Shown here: positions 1 to 7,238 of the stretch, in pieces
Layout of the letters: each line of letters opens with the position of its first letter
How positions within the stretch are numbered: position 1 is the first letter of the stretch
Source of the DNA: CAYSBK01 sp964429265
GTDB taxonomy: Bacteria; Planctomycetota; Phycisphaerae; Sedimentisphaerales; Anaerobacaceae
Assembly (NCBI GenBank): GCA_964429265.1
Contig: CAYSBK010000071.1
Location: forward strand, 1 to 11,477
Length of the DNA stretch: 11,477 nucleotides
Direction of reading: 5' to 3'
Program-made: the position numbers and the translations under genes
Notes under the pieces: model-generated
Databases searched by the model: none
What the model was told of the DNA's origin: nothing
Seen by the model: only the letters and a program-made list of their open reading frames with translations

Positions 1-168
1 CGCCGTACCGGCCGCCGTAACCACCGTAGCCGCCGCCTATGCCGCCGTACCGGCCGCCGTAACCACCGTAGCCGCCGCCTATGCCGCCGTACCGGCCCCC
101 GTAACCACCGTAGCCGCCGCCTATGCCGCCGTACCGGCCGCCGTAACCGCCGTAGCCGCCGCCTATGC
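1..168. repeat. 42-bp tandem repeat (four copies visible) encoding a 14-aa Gly/Tyr unit
   Basis: Units at 1-42, 43-84, 85-126 and 127-168 are identical except for one substitution in the third copy (about 98) and one in the fourth, both synonymous (Gly codons). Each encodes a unit of the type YGGYGGRYGGIGGG on the minus strand. From 169 to about 264 the pattern decays into irregular GGY/GGGY units, and from about 265 to 300 into GGMM units. The array runs off the left edge, so its copy number is unknown. It is in frame with the large minus-strand gene and lies directly after the YDVTELL strand of its putative STN domain. Confidence 0.93.
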
Positions 169-2227
169 CGCCATAGCCGCCACCGTAACCGCCATAGCCA
201 CCATAGCCGCCACCGTAGCCGCCGTAGCCGCCACCATAACCACCGTAACCGCCATAGCCGCCCATCATTCCACCCATCATTCCGCCCATCATCATCCCGC
301 CGCCACCGAAGTACTCAGCTCGCTGGCCCAGCAGTTCCGTTACGTCATAGACTCTGGTTACGAGTTTGCTGGGAAGGGCCTGCGCGGTTGCGATGGTGAT
401 GACGCCCTGTTCCACGACGTAGCCGAGCTGGTACTCCGGGTACTCGGCGTAGCCAACCGCTACCGACTTCAACAGCAGCTCCAGTGCCGTTGATATCGGT
501 GCCGCAGATATCGGGTCCATGTTGATGGGCGTGGTCCGATCAACGTCTGCGTTCTCCTGCAGGTCGCGCCACAGCACCGTTATCCTGAGCGGCGGGTCGA
601 CCGAGTTCCTCAGCAGGTCCAGAGCCTCCCCGAATGGCGTCTCCGGCCTAAGCGAAGACAAATCAACCACCGTTTCCAACTGCCTGTAAACCGCCGCATC
701 GCGCGGGTCCTGGCCGATCACCTGGTCCGGTTTGCGCTTCGCAGATATCTCGTCCCAGTTCTTTGGGTACGTCAGGTCCTTCGCGAAGGACACCGCGGAT
801 TTGTCCACCTCGAGCAAGAGGTCCGCCCTTTCACGGTCCGACTCACGCTGAACTTCCAGTTGCTTGCGATAATGAATCGTGTCCTGCAGGAATTGCTTCA
901 GCCACAAAGCCTCGTCGTTCACCGGGTCCAGCGCCAGCAGCAATTCCAACTGGCCGAGCGCTTCCTCGTAACGCTGCTGCCGCGCGTGAGCCTTGGCGTT
1001 CTTCATAAGCTCCGTAATCCTCCTGGCCCGTTCCTCCTGACGCTGCTTGGCATACTCTTGCTGGGCCTTCTTCGCCGCGTCCTCCTTCTTGCGAAGCTGA
1101 TCCGCCTCGTACTGCGACCGCCGCCGAGCTATCAGATCGGAAAGCTGTTTGAGCCTCGCGACGTACTGGTTGTAAAGCTCATCACCAAGGTCCACCCGGT
1201 ACGTATTGACAATACCAAGGGCATCATCGACCACCTGCTGCGCCCGGTCGAACTCGTTACTGTCGGTGTATTTGTACACCTGCTCGTTGGCGTCGGTTAT
1301 CACCGTAGCAGTGTAATCCCTGCGTATTCCGCGTCTCCGCTTGATCTTCTCTATGTAGGTGGCCGTCGGCTGTGCCGTGCCCGCCCTGCTGCCCGCGACC
1401 CGACCTTGCTCAATCGCCGCCGGCCAGGGCTGGGGTCCCGCCGCCGCAACCGCCGTCTCTTCGGGACGCGCCGCCGCTGTCGGCCCGGCGATGCTATCCG
1501 ACCCGGCGCCGGCGCCCTCCATCCCCACCAACACCGGCCCGGTTGCTGCGCCTTTGCCTTCGGCCGCAGCTCGCCGCGCCGCATCTATCTTCTTCAAATA
1601 GTCCTCTGCCCTTCTGCCGGCAGGCGCCTTCAACTGCCCGCTGCGCGCGACCTCCTCGAAACCCTTGCGTGCTTCCTCGAATCTGCCTGCCCTGTACAGC
1701 TCTACGCTGCGGTTGTAAAGCTCCGCGATTCGCCCTTTCTTCTCGCCAAGCTTGCTGTCCAGTTGCGCCACCAGCCGCTCCGTCTTCTTGCGATCCACAC
1801 CCGTGAGGTACTCGCTGGCAAGAACCTCCGACAGCAACGAACGAGCCTCCTGCAACCGCCCTGCCTTGATAAGTTCGTCGGCCTTTCTGAGCTTCTCCAC
1901 CAACTGCCGCCGTTCGCCCATCGCCGCCCGCGCCTTCGCCGCAAGCTCCTGCAACTTCTTCACGGTTGACGCATCAAGATAGTCACGGTAGTCCAGTGCC
2001 TGGCTGAAAGACACCTCCGCCTGCGCGTACATTCCCCTGTCATATTGCTCGATCCCTGCCTTCATAAAGTACTGCGCCACCCGACGGACGGTCTCGGCCC
2101 GGTCTTCCGCTTCCGCCTTCCCAAGGACGCTGCCGCTCAACGCCAGAACGACCAGCAAGATTGCCCACGACCTGCCAACGCGCGCTATAGCACCGCTGAC
2201 CCTGCAGAAAAATTTCCCTGCGTACAT
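1..2227 (-). CDS. Exported TPR protein leading into a probable secretin (GspD/PilQ-like), C-terminus beyond window
   Basis: The frame is open from an ATG at 2227 to the left edge, giving 742 residues. The start has a strong Shine-Dalgarno (AGGAGGT) 4 nt upstream. Residues 1-40 form a signal peptide: a basic start, then a hydrophobic core around WAILLVVLALSG, with likely cleavage near AEA-ED. TPR-like helices lie at about 50-90, 165-200 and 405-445. A low-complexity Ala/Gly/Pro linker spans about 218-290 and a charged coiled coil about 365-405. Residues 520-630 look like a secretin N-terminal (STN/N0-like) domain: a TPFGEALDLL helix, INMDPI, the strand pair GYVVEQGVITIATA, then TRVYDVTELL. A Gly/Met/Tyr-rich stretch follows from about 641. 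In planctomycetes such proteins usually continue into a type II/III secretin domain that forms an outer-membrane channel, but that part is not visible here, so the secretin call is inferred. A non-secretin TPR/STN protein remains possible. The gene is divergent from tsaB. Confidence 0.72.
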   Translation of the reverse strand, partial: MYAGKFFCRVSGAIARVGRSWAILLVVLALSGSVLGKAEAEDRAETVRRVAQYFMKAGIEQYDRGMYAQAEVSFSQALDYRDYLDASTVKKLQELAAKARAAMGERRQLVEKLRKADELIKAGRLQEARSLLSEVLASEYLTGVDRKKTERLVAQLDSKLGEKKGRIAELYNRSVELYRAGRFEEARKGFEEVARSGQLKAPAGRRAEDYLKKIDAARRAAAEGKGAATGPVLVGMEGAGAGSDSIAGPTAAARPEETAVAAAGPQPWPAAIEQGRVAGSRAGTAQPTATYIEKIKRRRGIRRDYTATVITDANEQVYKYTDSNEFDRAQQVVDDALGIVNTYRVDLGDELYNQYVARLKQLSDLIARRRSQYEADQLRKKEDAAKKAQQEYAKQRQEERARRITELMKNAKAHARQQRYEEALGQLELLLALDPVNDEALWLKQFLQDTIHYRKQLEVQRESDRERADLLLEVDKSAVSFAKDLTYPKNWDEISAKRKPDQVIGQDPRDAAVYRQLETVVDLSSLRPETPFGEALDLLRNSVDPPLRITVLWRDLQENADVDRTTPINMDPISAAPISTALELLLKSVAVGYAEYPEYQLGYVVEQGVITIATAQALPSKLVTRVYDVTELLGQRAEYFGGGGMMMGGMMGGMMGGYGGYGGYGGGYGGYGGGYGGYGGYGGGYGGIGGGYGGYGGRYGGIGGGYGGYGGRYGGIGGGYGGYGGRYGGIGGGYGGYGGRYG

Positions 2228-2231
2228 ACGC

Positions 2232-2238
2232 ACCTCCT
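2232..2238 (-). promoter_or_regulatory. Ribosome-binding site of the TPR/secretin-like gene
   Basis: AGGAGGT on the minus strand, 4 nt before the ATG at 2227. It is a full match to the anti-SD core and fixes this start in a reading frame that otherwise has no left end in the window. Confidence 0.8.
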
Positions 2239-2295
2239 GCCCAAAACAGAACCACCGTCCCGTCCCTGGGAACAATCCTACCACCTAATGCGATT

Positions 2296-2351
2296 TACAA
2301 CCTCCGGTCGCGATAGGTTGTATCTTTTGGTATATCCAGTGTATAAACTGG
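2296..2351. promoter_or_regulatory. Divergent regulatory region: two inverted repeats over promoter-like elements
   Basis: An inverted repeat has 8-bp perfect arms, TACAACCT (2296-2303) and AGGTTGTA (2315-2322), with an 11-nt spacer. Fourteen bp further on is the near-palindrome CCAGTGTATAAACTGG (2336-2351). On the plus strand, TTGTAT (2318-2323) and TATAAA (2342-2347), 18 nt apart, could be a sigma-70 promoter for tsaB. The -35 would then sit in the right arm of the first repeat and the -10 inside the second palindrome. On the minus strand, TTGCAA (2361-2366) and TACACT, 17 nt apart, could serve the secretin-like gene. The promoter matches are modest. The repeats are certain as sequence, but their role as operators is inferred. 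Confidence 0.4.
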
Positions 2352-2488
2352 ACCGGGTCATTGCAAGGGAAAAAATTGCCTTGCGGCAACCGGCCCGATA
2401 ATATCGCGCTGCTGCCACTGCAAACCCCCTTGCCGGCCCCGTACGCCAATGAAGTCAGCGTTAAAATGGGTAATTTTCCCGCTGTAAA

Positions 2489-2494
2489 AGAGGT
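2489..2494 (+). promoter_or_regulatory. Ribosome-binding site deciding the tsaB GTG start
   Basis: AGAGGT lies 7 nt upstream of the GTG at 2502. The in-frame TTG at 2361 and ATG at 2466 have no comparable Shine-Dalgarno, so this site favours the GTG. Confidence 0.6.
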
Positions 2495-2501
2495 CTGCAA
2501 C

Positions 2502-3278
2502 GTGAGAAAAAGCGGTTTTCAGCACTCAACGCCATCGTCCAGGCCGGCCGCCGGCCTTGCCCTGGCGGTCGAAACCTCCGGCCGGGTCGGCTCGGTTGCT
2601 GTCGGCGCCGGCGAGAAAATTCTCGCCGAAAAAAAATTTTCAGGCCCAATGTGTCACAGCGCGGAGATATTCCCCTCAATTTCACGGTTGCTGCAGGATA
2701 TCGAGCATCAGCCCGATGAAATTGCACGGCTCTACATCTCCATCGGGCCCGGCAGCTTCACGGGCCTCAGAATCGCCGTTGCCCTGGCAAAGGCCTGGCA
2801 CCTCGCCGGCCGGGTCCAACTGGTTGCCGTTGACACCCTCGATGCCATCGCAGCCAACATCGCCGATTATGCAGACCACGCCGGCGTCGAAATCCGTAAC
2901 GCCGCCGCCGTGCTGGACGCCAAGCGAGGCCAGTTCTTCGTGGCCGCGTACAGGCTCCACGCCGACAAGACTACCGCTCGATACCACAAGGTCCTTGACG
3001 ATTGCCTGATGAGACCCGCCGAGTTCCTCGAAAGATTTGCCGACAATAATGAGCCTATTTACCTTGCGGGCGAAGGACTGCTCTATTACCAATCGGCCTT
3101 CGAGAGCCCGGGCATCGAGTTTGTGCCTCAGCAATACTGGTGTCCGCGCGCCGCAAAAGTGTACCGGCTCGGCTTCGAAAAAGCTCTTCGTGGAGTGTTC
3201 GCCGATCCGCTCACCTTGCAGCCCGCCTACATCCGACGACCCGAAGCAGAGGAAAAATGGAAAAACAATCGAAAATAA
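2502..3278 (+). CDS. tsaB: tRNA threonylcarbamoyladenosine biosynthesis protein TsaB
   Basis: This is a 258-aa protein of the ASKHA fold. It acts as the scaffold partner of TsaD (with TsaE) in transferring the threonylcarbamoyl group to A37 of ANN-reading tRNAs, in the cytoplasm. Visible family marks are the N-terminal strand LALAVETSGRVGSVAV (about 19-34), the conserved CHSAEIFPSI segment (51-60), the hallmark GPGSFTGLRIA (82-92), VLDAKRGQ (137-144) and a C-terminal PAYIRRPEAEEKW. The frame is open back to a TTG at 2361, but homology-like sequence begins only near residue 18 of the GTG form, and the GTG at 2502 has the best RBS. The family is usually about 220-240 aa, so a slightly longer N-terminus remains. 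It is the only plus-strand gene, divergent from the secretin-like gene and convergent with the 118-codon gene 30 bp downstream. No tsaD, tsaE or rimI is next to it. The identification is firm; only the start is uncertain. Confidence 0.93.
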   Translation: MRKSGFQHSTPSSRPAAGLALAVETSGRVGSVAVGAGEKILAEKKFSGPMCHSAEIFPSISRLLQDIEHQPDEIARLYISIGPGSFTGLRIAVALAKAWHLAGRVQLVAVDTLDAIAANIADYADHAGVEIRNAAAVLDAKRGQFFVAAYRLHADKTTARYHKVLDDCLMRPAEFLERFADNNEPIYLAGEGLLYYQSAFESPGIEFVPQQYWCPRAAKVYRLGFEKALRGVFADPLTLQPAYIRRPEAEEKWKNNRK

Positions 3279-3308
3279 GCACTCGCCGCAGAAATTCCCC
3301 GCCGGGCG

Positions 3309-3665
3309 TCACTTCACTCCAACCTCAATCTCAACAACATTTGACGGCAGTTTCCGCCCTATACCAACCAGGTCGTCCGGCAGGTCTTCCGTCGAACCTG
3401 CCGCTGAAATACCCACCGCCAGGCCCCGACCGCTGAACTCGACAGTGTACCGCCCGGGCGCGCCGATGTAGTACTGCGATGCAACATCGAGCTTGTCAAA
3501 AAGAACGGCCGACTTGCCGGGTCCGAGCGGCCTGAACGCTCCCGAGGTCTGAACCGGTCCGCCAACGTAAGCGATGTGAACGCCGTTCTGATCCCTTATG
3601 CTCATTGAGCCGTTCACCGCCACCTGCTGGTGGTCGTAAAAAACGATCGCCATCATCTCGTACAT
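3309..3665 (-). CDS. Hypothetical 118-aa beta-rich protein, possibly 5'-truncated
   Basis: I do not recognise a named family. The product has alternating hydrophobic strands and turns: MMAIVFYDHQQVAVNG, an IRDQNG turn, FRPLGPGKSAVLFDKLDV, YYIGAPGRYTVEFSG and a closing SNVVEIEV. The order 'PGK..., Y(x)..PGRYTVEF, SN.VEIEV' recalls the C-terminal half of Ig-like/beta-sandwich domains in secreted planctomycete proteins. There is no signal peptide. The first in-frame stop upstream lies about 33 nt before the ATG, and no Shine-Dalgarno precedes it. Codons 4 or 5 (ATG ATG after TACGAG) are alternative starts. The lack of an export signal and of the usual N-terminal half suggests a remnant of a longer gene, though a true small cytoplasmic protein cannot be excluded. 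It lies 91 bp downstream of PBP2 on the same strand and could be co-transcribed. Its end is 30 bp from the tsaB stop. Confidence 0.55.
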   Translation of the reverse strand: MYEMMAIVFYDHQQVAVNGSMSIRDQNGVHIAYVGGPVQTSGAFRPLGPGKSAVLFDKLDVASQYYIGAPGRYTVEFSGRGLAVGISAAGSTEDLPDDLVGIGRKLPSNVVEIEVGVK

Positions 3666-3756
3666 TTGATGCCAAGAGAAATCCCGAAAATTTTACCCGC
3701 CGCGCAAAAATGATCCACGCCCCGCACGCAGCCGTGCAGTCTCGGAACAGGCCCCG

Positions 3757-5859
3757 TTACCGGTCTGTGGCCGCAGTTGTTCGCACGGCACCCTGGCCGA
3801 GGTAGCCGGCGTCGATGCAGAACTGGATGATGTCGCGGGCCAGCGGCGCCGCATCGCTTGAGCCGTGCTGGCCGCCCTCCACCACCACTGCCAGGGCGAT
3901 GGACCGGCCGGTGCCGTCCTCGGCGAAACCTGCAAACCAGGCGTTGTACGGCTTTTCGGTCGAGCCGGTCTTGCCGTAAACCGTAACCCCCTGCTGTGAG
4001 AAACCGCTCAGCGTAAATGCCCTGTAGGCGGTTCCGCCCGGCTCGTTGACCACCGCGCCCATACCGTCGCGCACCACCGCCAGGGTCCGCTCGGAAATGC
4101 CCAGGTCCGTCCGCACGCTATCGTAGCCCTGGCCGGGCGAATCATCCGAGTGATTGAGAAACAATCGCGGCAACATAAACAGCCCGCCCCTTGCAATGGC
4201 CGCCATCGCGTTCGCCACCTGAAGCGGCGTTACCCGAAGGTTTCCCTGGCCTATCCCGAAATATCTTCTCTCGGCCGAGGCAAGCTTCGGCAGCTGCTCA
4301 ACGAAGAATATCTCGGTGTTCGGCGGCTCGGCGGTCGATATCCGACCCGGGGCCTGCCGGAAGTTCCGCTGAGGCGTCTCACGCATCACCTGTTCAGGAG
4401 GAAACAGAATCTGCCGGCCATACCCGAACCTGAACAGCCACTGCTGCAGAACGGCCGGCTCAATCCGGGACGCCAGCCTGGAAAAATACACGTTGCAACT
4501 GCCCTTTATCGCATTTCTGGCATAATTGCTCCACTTGTCGTCGTGCCCAAGTCCGTACCTATTGAACAACCAGCAATTGGGCCAGCCCGCCGGGGCCTTG
4601 CGGGCAGGGCAACTGATGACCTCCTCGGGCGTAACCTTGCCCGACTCAAGGCCCGCAATCAATATCAACGGCTTGATCACCGAACCGGGCGGATATTGCT
4701 TGTTTATCGCCCGGTTGCGCAGCGGCTGGTTGGCGTCGGCTGCAAGGGCCGGATAGTGGAATCTGACAAGATTGAGGTCATAGGTCGGCATTGACGCCAG
4801 CACAAGAACCTCCGAGCTACTGACGTCAATCACCACCGCCGCCGTCGGTGCCCGGCAGTTTGGATTGAGGTCGCAGTCGCCGAGGAACTGTTCCACCCGC
4901 CGTTGAAGCTCGATGTCGATGCTGAGCCGCACGTCGCGCCCGAACCGCCGCGGGATTCGCTTCACCAGCCGCCGGTCGATGTCGTAAACCGCCTCGCCTC
5001 GCCTGCCGCGCAGCATCGCCTCGCAGACGTACTCCGTGCCGTCTTCTCTGCCGCACAGATCGTCGTAGGTGTAACTGGCCAGCTTATCGTCTCTGAATAC
5101 GGCCCGGTCCCGCTCGCCCGGCCGACCAACCCATCCTATCGTCTGGGCCGCCACGCTCCGGTAAGGATAACTCCGCCCCGCAACCGCGCGTATCTCAAAA
5201 CCCTCCATATCGAACTCAAGCTGGGCGGCAAAAATATCGTCATCGTCCTCGAGCTTCAGCAGCGGCCAGTTCCGGTGCATCTCCACAATGTCAATCCGGT
5301 TGATCAGCCGACGACGCTCGAACTCGTCCGGCACGGTCGCCTCGAACTCCGCAAGCGCTTCCGACAGCGGAACGCTTACCACGCTGCGGTACTGTTTCAG
5401 CAACTCGGAATCCGGGCATCTCCGCCGCCAGGCCTGAAACGCCCGCCGCGCCCATACCAGGTCGTTTATCCTGCGTATCTCGCCAACGACCTCCGCTGGG
5501 GATACCCCCTGGAACCGGGCGCATTTTTCTATCATCTGCCGCAACTGCGCCAGTCTCTCAAGAAAACGCTGCTGGTCGCCGCCTTTGTCCACTCGCTCAT
5601 CGATCAGGCTCGCCAGCTCGTAGCTTATGCACAGCTCGAATTGCGGCGCATCGGTCGCCAGCACCCGACCCTTGCGGTCGAGTATCCTGCCGCGGATGGT
5701 CTTGAGCTGCCGGTACCTGCTGCGCTGACGCTTGAGTTCCTCGATCCGCTCCCGGTAGGTTGATCCCGAAACCAGTTGCATCTGCCCCAGCCGCAGAATG
5801 CATCCCAGCAGGCACAACCCAACCAGACCAACGAAGATTTTGACGCGCCTGGAGTACAT
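3757..5859 (-). CDS. mrdA: Penicillin-binding protein 2 (class B transpeptidase of the elongasome)
   Basis: This 700-aa protein is the transpeptidase that cross-links new lateral-wall peptidoglycan, working with MreBCD and a SEDS polymerase. Residues 8-30 are a single N-terminal membrane helix, followed by the class B pedestal motif RGRILDRKGRVLATD (56-70). The penicillin-binding domain has all three active-site motifs: SVIK with the nucleophile Ser393, SCN at 454-456 and KTGS at 630-633. FGIGQGNLRVTPLQVANAMA (534-553) is the usual conserved stretch before KTG. It is somewhat longer than E. coli PBP2 (633 aa), and the extra length is mainly in the pedestal (about 95-215, including a DDDD run at 205-208). 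The ATG at 5859 is preceded closely by an in-frame TAA, so it is the earliest start; its Shine-Dalgarno is poor. It begins 25 bp after the mreD stop, indicating co-transcription. No rodA follows. It could be a PBP3/FtsI-type protein, but the mre context favours PBP2. Confidence 0.93.
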   Translation of the reverse strand: MYSRRVKIFVGLVGLCLLGCILRLGQMQLVSGSTYRERIEELKRQRSRYRQLKTIRGRILDRKGRVLATDAPQFELCISYELASLIDERVDKGGDQQRFLERLAQLRQMIEKCARFQGVSPAEVVGEIRRINDLVWARRAFQAWRRRCPDSELLKQYRSVVSVPLSEALAEFEATVPDEFERRRLINRIDIVEMHRNWPLLKLEDDDDIFAAQLEFDMEGFEIRAVAGRSYPYRSVAAQTIGWVGRPGERDRAVFRDDKLASYTYDDLCGREDGTEYVCEAMLRGRRGEAVYDIDRRLVKRIPRRFGRDVRLSIDIELQRRVEQFLGDCDLNPNCRAPTAAVVIDVSSSEVLVLASMPTYDLNLVRFHYPALAADANQPLRNRAINKQYPPGSVIKPLILIAGLESGKVTPEEVISCPARKAPAGWPNCWLFNRYGLGHDDKWSNYARNAIKGSCNVYFSRLASRIEPAVLQQWLFRFGYGRQILFPPEQVMRETPQRNFRQAPGRISTAEPPNTEIFFVEQLPKLASAERRYFGIGQGNLRVTPLQVANAMAAIARGGLFMLPRLFLNHSDDSPGQGYDSVRTDLGISERTLAVVRDGMGAVVNEPGGTAYRAFTLSGFSQQGVTVYGKTGSTEKPYNAWFAGFAEDGTGRSIALAVVVEGGQHGSSDAAPLARDIIQFCIDAGYLGQGAVRTTAATDR

Positions 5860-5871
5860 CGCAGTTAACTT

Positions 5872-5899
5872 TATCGGCTGAATGTCAGTATCGGCTGAA
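5872..5899. repeat. 11-bp direct repeat at the mreD 3' end
   Basis: TATCGGCTGAA occurs at 5872-5882 and again at 5889-5899, a period of 17 bp. The right copy lies in the last codons of mreD and the left copy in the mreD-mrdA gap. It looks like a small local duplication across the stop codon. Confidence 0.7.
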
Positions 5900-6424
5900 C
5901 CGTCGTCGCCTTATACGCATCCACCACCGGCTCAGCAAGAACAAAAACGGCGCCGCCACCGCCGAGTAAACAGACTGGAAAAAGACAAACCCGAACCCGG
6001 CACCCGGCCGACCTCTCAGCCGGCTCAAAAAACCGGTCAGCAAACCGGCCACTATTCCTGCCACCAGCACAACCAGCGCTTGGTACGCCATCCTTCGCAC
6101 CGCTATCGTCCGACGCGTGTACGCGATAGTCGTTCCTGTCAGACCGAAGCTTATCATCCTGCTGCCCGGAACCGCACCCACCGTCGCCACGTCCGCCACG
6201 AAACCTATCACGAACGAACTGATTATCGCGAACGACAACTCCGCCTGGTAACTCGGACGCCGCGGAGTCCGCCCCGCCGGTATGCTTTCGACCGCGAAAA
6301 ACACCATCAGCACCAGCAGCAAATCCGGCTTTATATTGCTGCTGGTTACCGCGAACCGGTCAAGGAATCCGGCCTGCAGCACGGCGACCACCACAACCAG
6401 AACCGCAAACCGAACCCACCGCAT
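5885..6424 (-). CDS. mreD: Rod shape-determining protein MreD
   Basis: This is a 179-aa polytopic inner-membrane protein, the usual size for MreD, which links MreC and the PBP2/RodA complex to MreB. Hydrophobic segments lie at about 5-20, 31-46, 63-82, 88-100, 114-134 and 147-165, giving five or six helices. The KPDLLLVLMVFFA segment in the second helix and GFVADV in the third follow the family pattern (PdlllllvvF; G...Dl). The tail is strongly basic (RWWMRIRRRRFSRY) and presumably cytoplasmic. The ATG at 6424 comes one base after the mreC stop, and a GAGGA in the last mreC codons can serve as its RBS, so translation is probably coupled. The protein is poorly conserved in sequence throughout the family, so position next to mreC carries much of the assignment. 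Confidence 0.88.
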   Translation of the reverse strand: MRWVRFAVLVVVVAVLQAGFLDRFAVTSSNIKPDLLLVLMVFFAVESIPAGRTPRRPSYQAELSFAIISSFVIGFVADVATVGAVPGSRMISFGLTGTTIAYTRRTIAVRRMAYQALVVLVAGIVAGLLTGFLSRLRGRPGAGFGFVFFQSVYSAVAAPFLFLLSRWWMRIRRRRFSRY

Positions 6425-6425
6425 C

Positions 6426-7235
6426 TCACATCCTCAGCTCGCCGCGAGGGTTCATTACCAGCACTGACACGCTTGTCACCGTGCTCAGATTGCACGCCGG
6501 CTCCACGGTTATGTCCCACAGCAACGGTTTCTCCGCGTCCACCGAACATTTCTTGACCGTCCCGATTATCACCGGCGCATCCAGCAGTCCCGGCTTCTTG
6601 CGCACAAACACCTTCGCGCCTTCCTTGATCTTGTGTTCGGTCGAGACCATCCCGATCTTCGCAACCCCGCCTCCGGCACCCTCCAGCACCCTGGCGATAC
6701 GCAAACCCTCAATCTCCACCTCAATCCGTGACGTCGGGTCATCCAGCAGCTTCACCCTCGCCAGCCTCGCGTTCACCTGGCAGACCGTGCCGATGATACT
6801 GTTGTCGGCCAGCACGAACTGGTTCACCGCCACCCCGTCATTGCGGCCGCGGTTTATGATAATCTGGCTCCGGGACGGCTGCAACGACGCCACCACCACC
6901 TCCGCAGGTACCAGCGCCGCCCCGCCCAGGGGTAATCTGGCACGCATCGCCGCAAGCTGCTCGACCTTCCTGCGCTCCTGCAGCAGTTGCTGACGCAGGT
7001 TCGCCAGGTGGTTCTCGTAACGACGCCGCTGCCTGGCCGCCGCATCGGCCGAGCTGAGGCGCGTCTTGGCCAGCGTAATACCCCGCCCCAGCCGCAACGG
7101 CCCGCCGAACGTCCGCACGAACAGGAAACCAAGCTTGTCGGTGATACTGGCCGGGCAAAGAAACACAATAAACGACCCGAGCAGGCACCACGCCAGCAAC
7201 ATCCGTGCCGAGACTCTCAAATGCTTCCTTGCCAT
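6426..7235 (-). CDS. mreC: Rod shape-determining protein MreC
   Basis: This 269-aa bitopic protein is a periplasmic scaffold that forms filaments and activates PBP2/RodA. It has a short basic cytoplasmic end, a membrane helix at about 11-30, a coiled coil at about 60-98 (rich in R, Q, E and L), then the two-part beta domain. The family signature is clear in ASLQPSRSQIIINRGRNDGV (116-135), followed by VLADNSIIGTVCQV and KLLDDPTSRIEVEI. The second beta barrel contains GMVSTEHKIKEGAKVF and ends with ITVEPACNLSTVTSVSVLV. It starts at ATG 7235, 57 bp after the mreB stop. The AAGG Shine-Dalgarno lies within a small inverted repeat (see the separate entry). The mreC stop and the mreD start are separated by one base. 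Confidence 0.93.
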   Translation of the reverse strand: MARKHLRVSARMLLAWCLLGSFIVFLCPASITDKLGFLFVRTFGGPLRLGRGITLAKTRLSSADAAARQRRRYENHLANLRQQLLQERRKVEQLAAMRARLPLGGAALVPAEVVVASLQPSRSQIIINRGRNDGVAVNQFVLADNSIIGTVCQVNARLARVKLLDDPTSRIEVEIEGLRIARVLEGAGGGVAKIGMVSTEHKIKEGAKVFVRKKPGLLDAPVIIGTVKKCSVDAEKPLLWDITVEPACNLSTVTSVSVLVMNPRGELRM

Positions 7236-7238
7236 TGT

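Noticed and set aside
1..300. CRISPR-like or non-coding satellite array
   Set aside because: The units are directly adjacent with no unique spacers, keep the reading frame (42 bp = 14 codons), and vary only at synonymous positions, so this is a coding repeat.
860..1969. Long plus-strand open frame (369 codons)
   Set aside because: It is antisense to the TPR/secretin-like gene, which reads as a coherent protein with signal peptide, TPRs and a strong RBS. The plus-strand product is low-complexity Leu/Arg/Pro with no domain sense.
2361..2501. N-terminal extension of TsaB from the TTG at 2361
   Set aside because: It would add 47 residues with no family resemblance, runs through the promoter-like and hairpin region, and has no Shine-Dalgarno. 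The GTG at 2502 with AGAGGT is better.
3724..3737. Hairpin GCACG-CAGC-CGTGC after the mrdA stop as a terminator
   Set aside because: The stem is only 5 bp and no T-run follows on the transcribed strand, so it is too weak to call as a Rho-independent terminator.
4903..5763. Plus-strand open frame of 286 codons inside mrdA
   Set aside because: Antisense shadow of PBP2. It has no RBS of note, no recognisable domain, and a composition dictated by the opposite strand.
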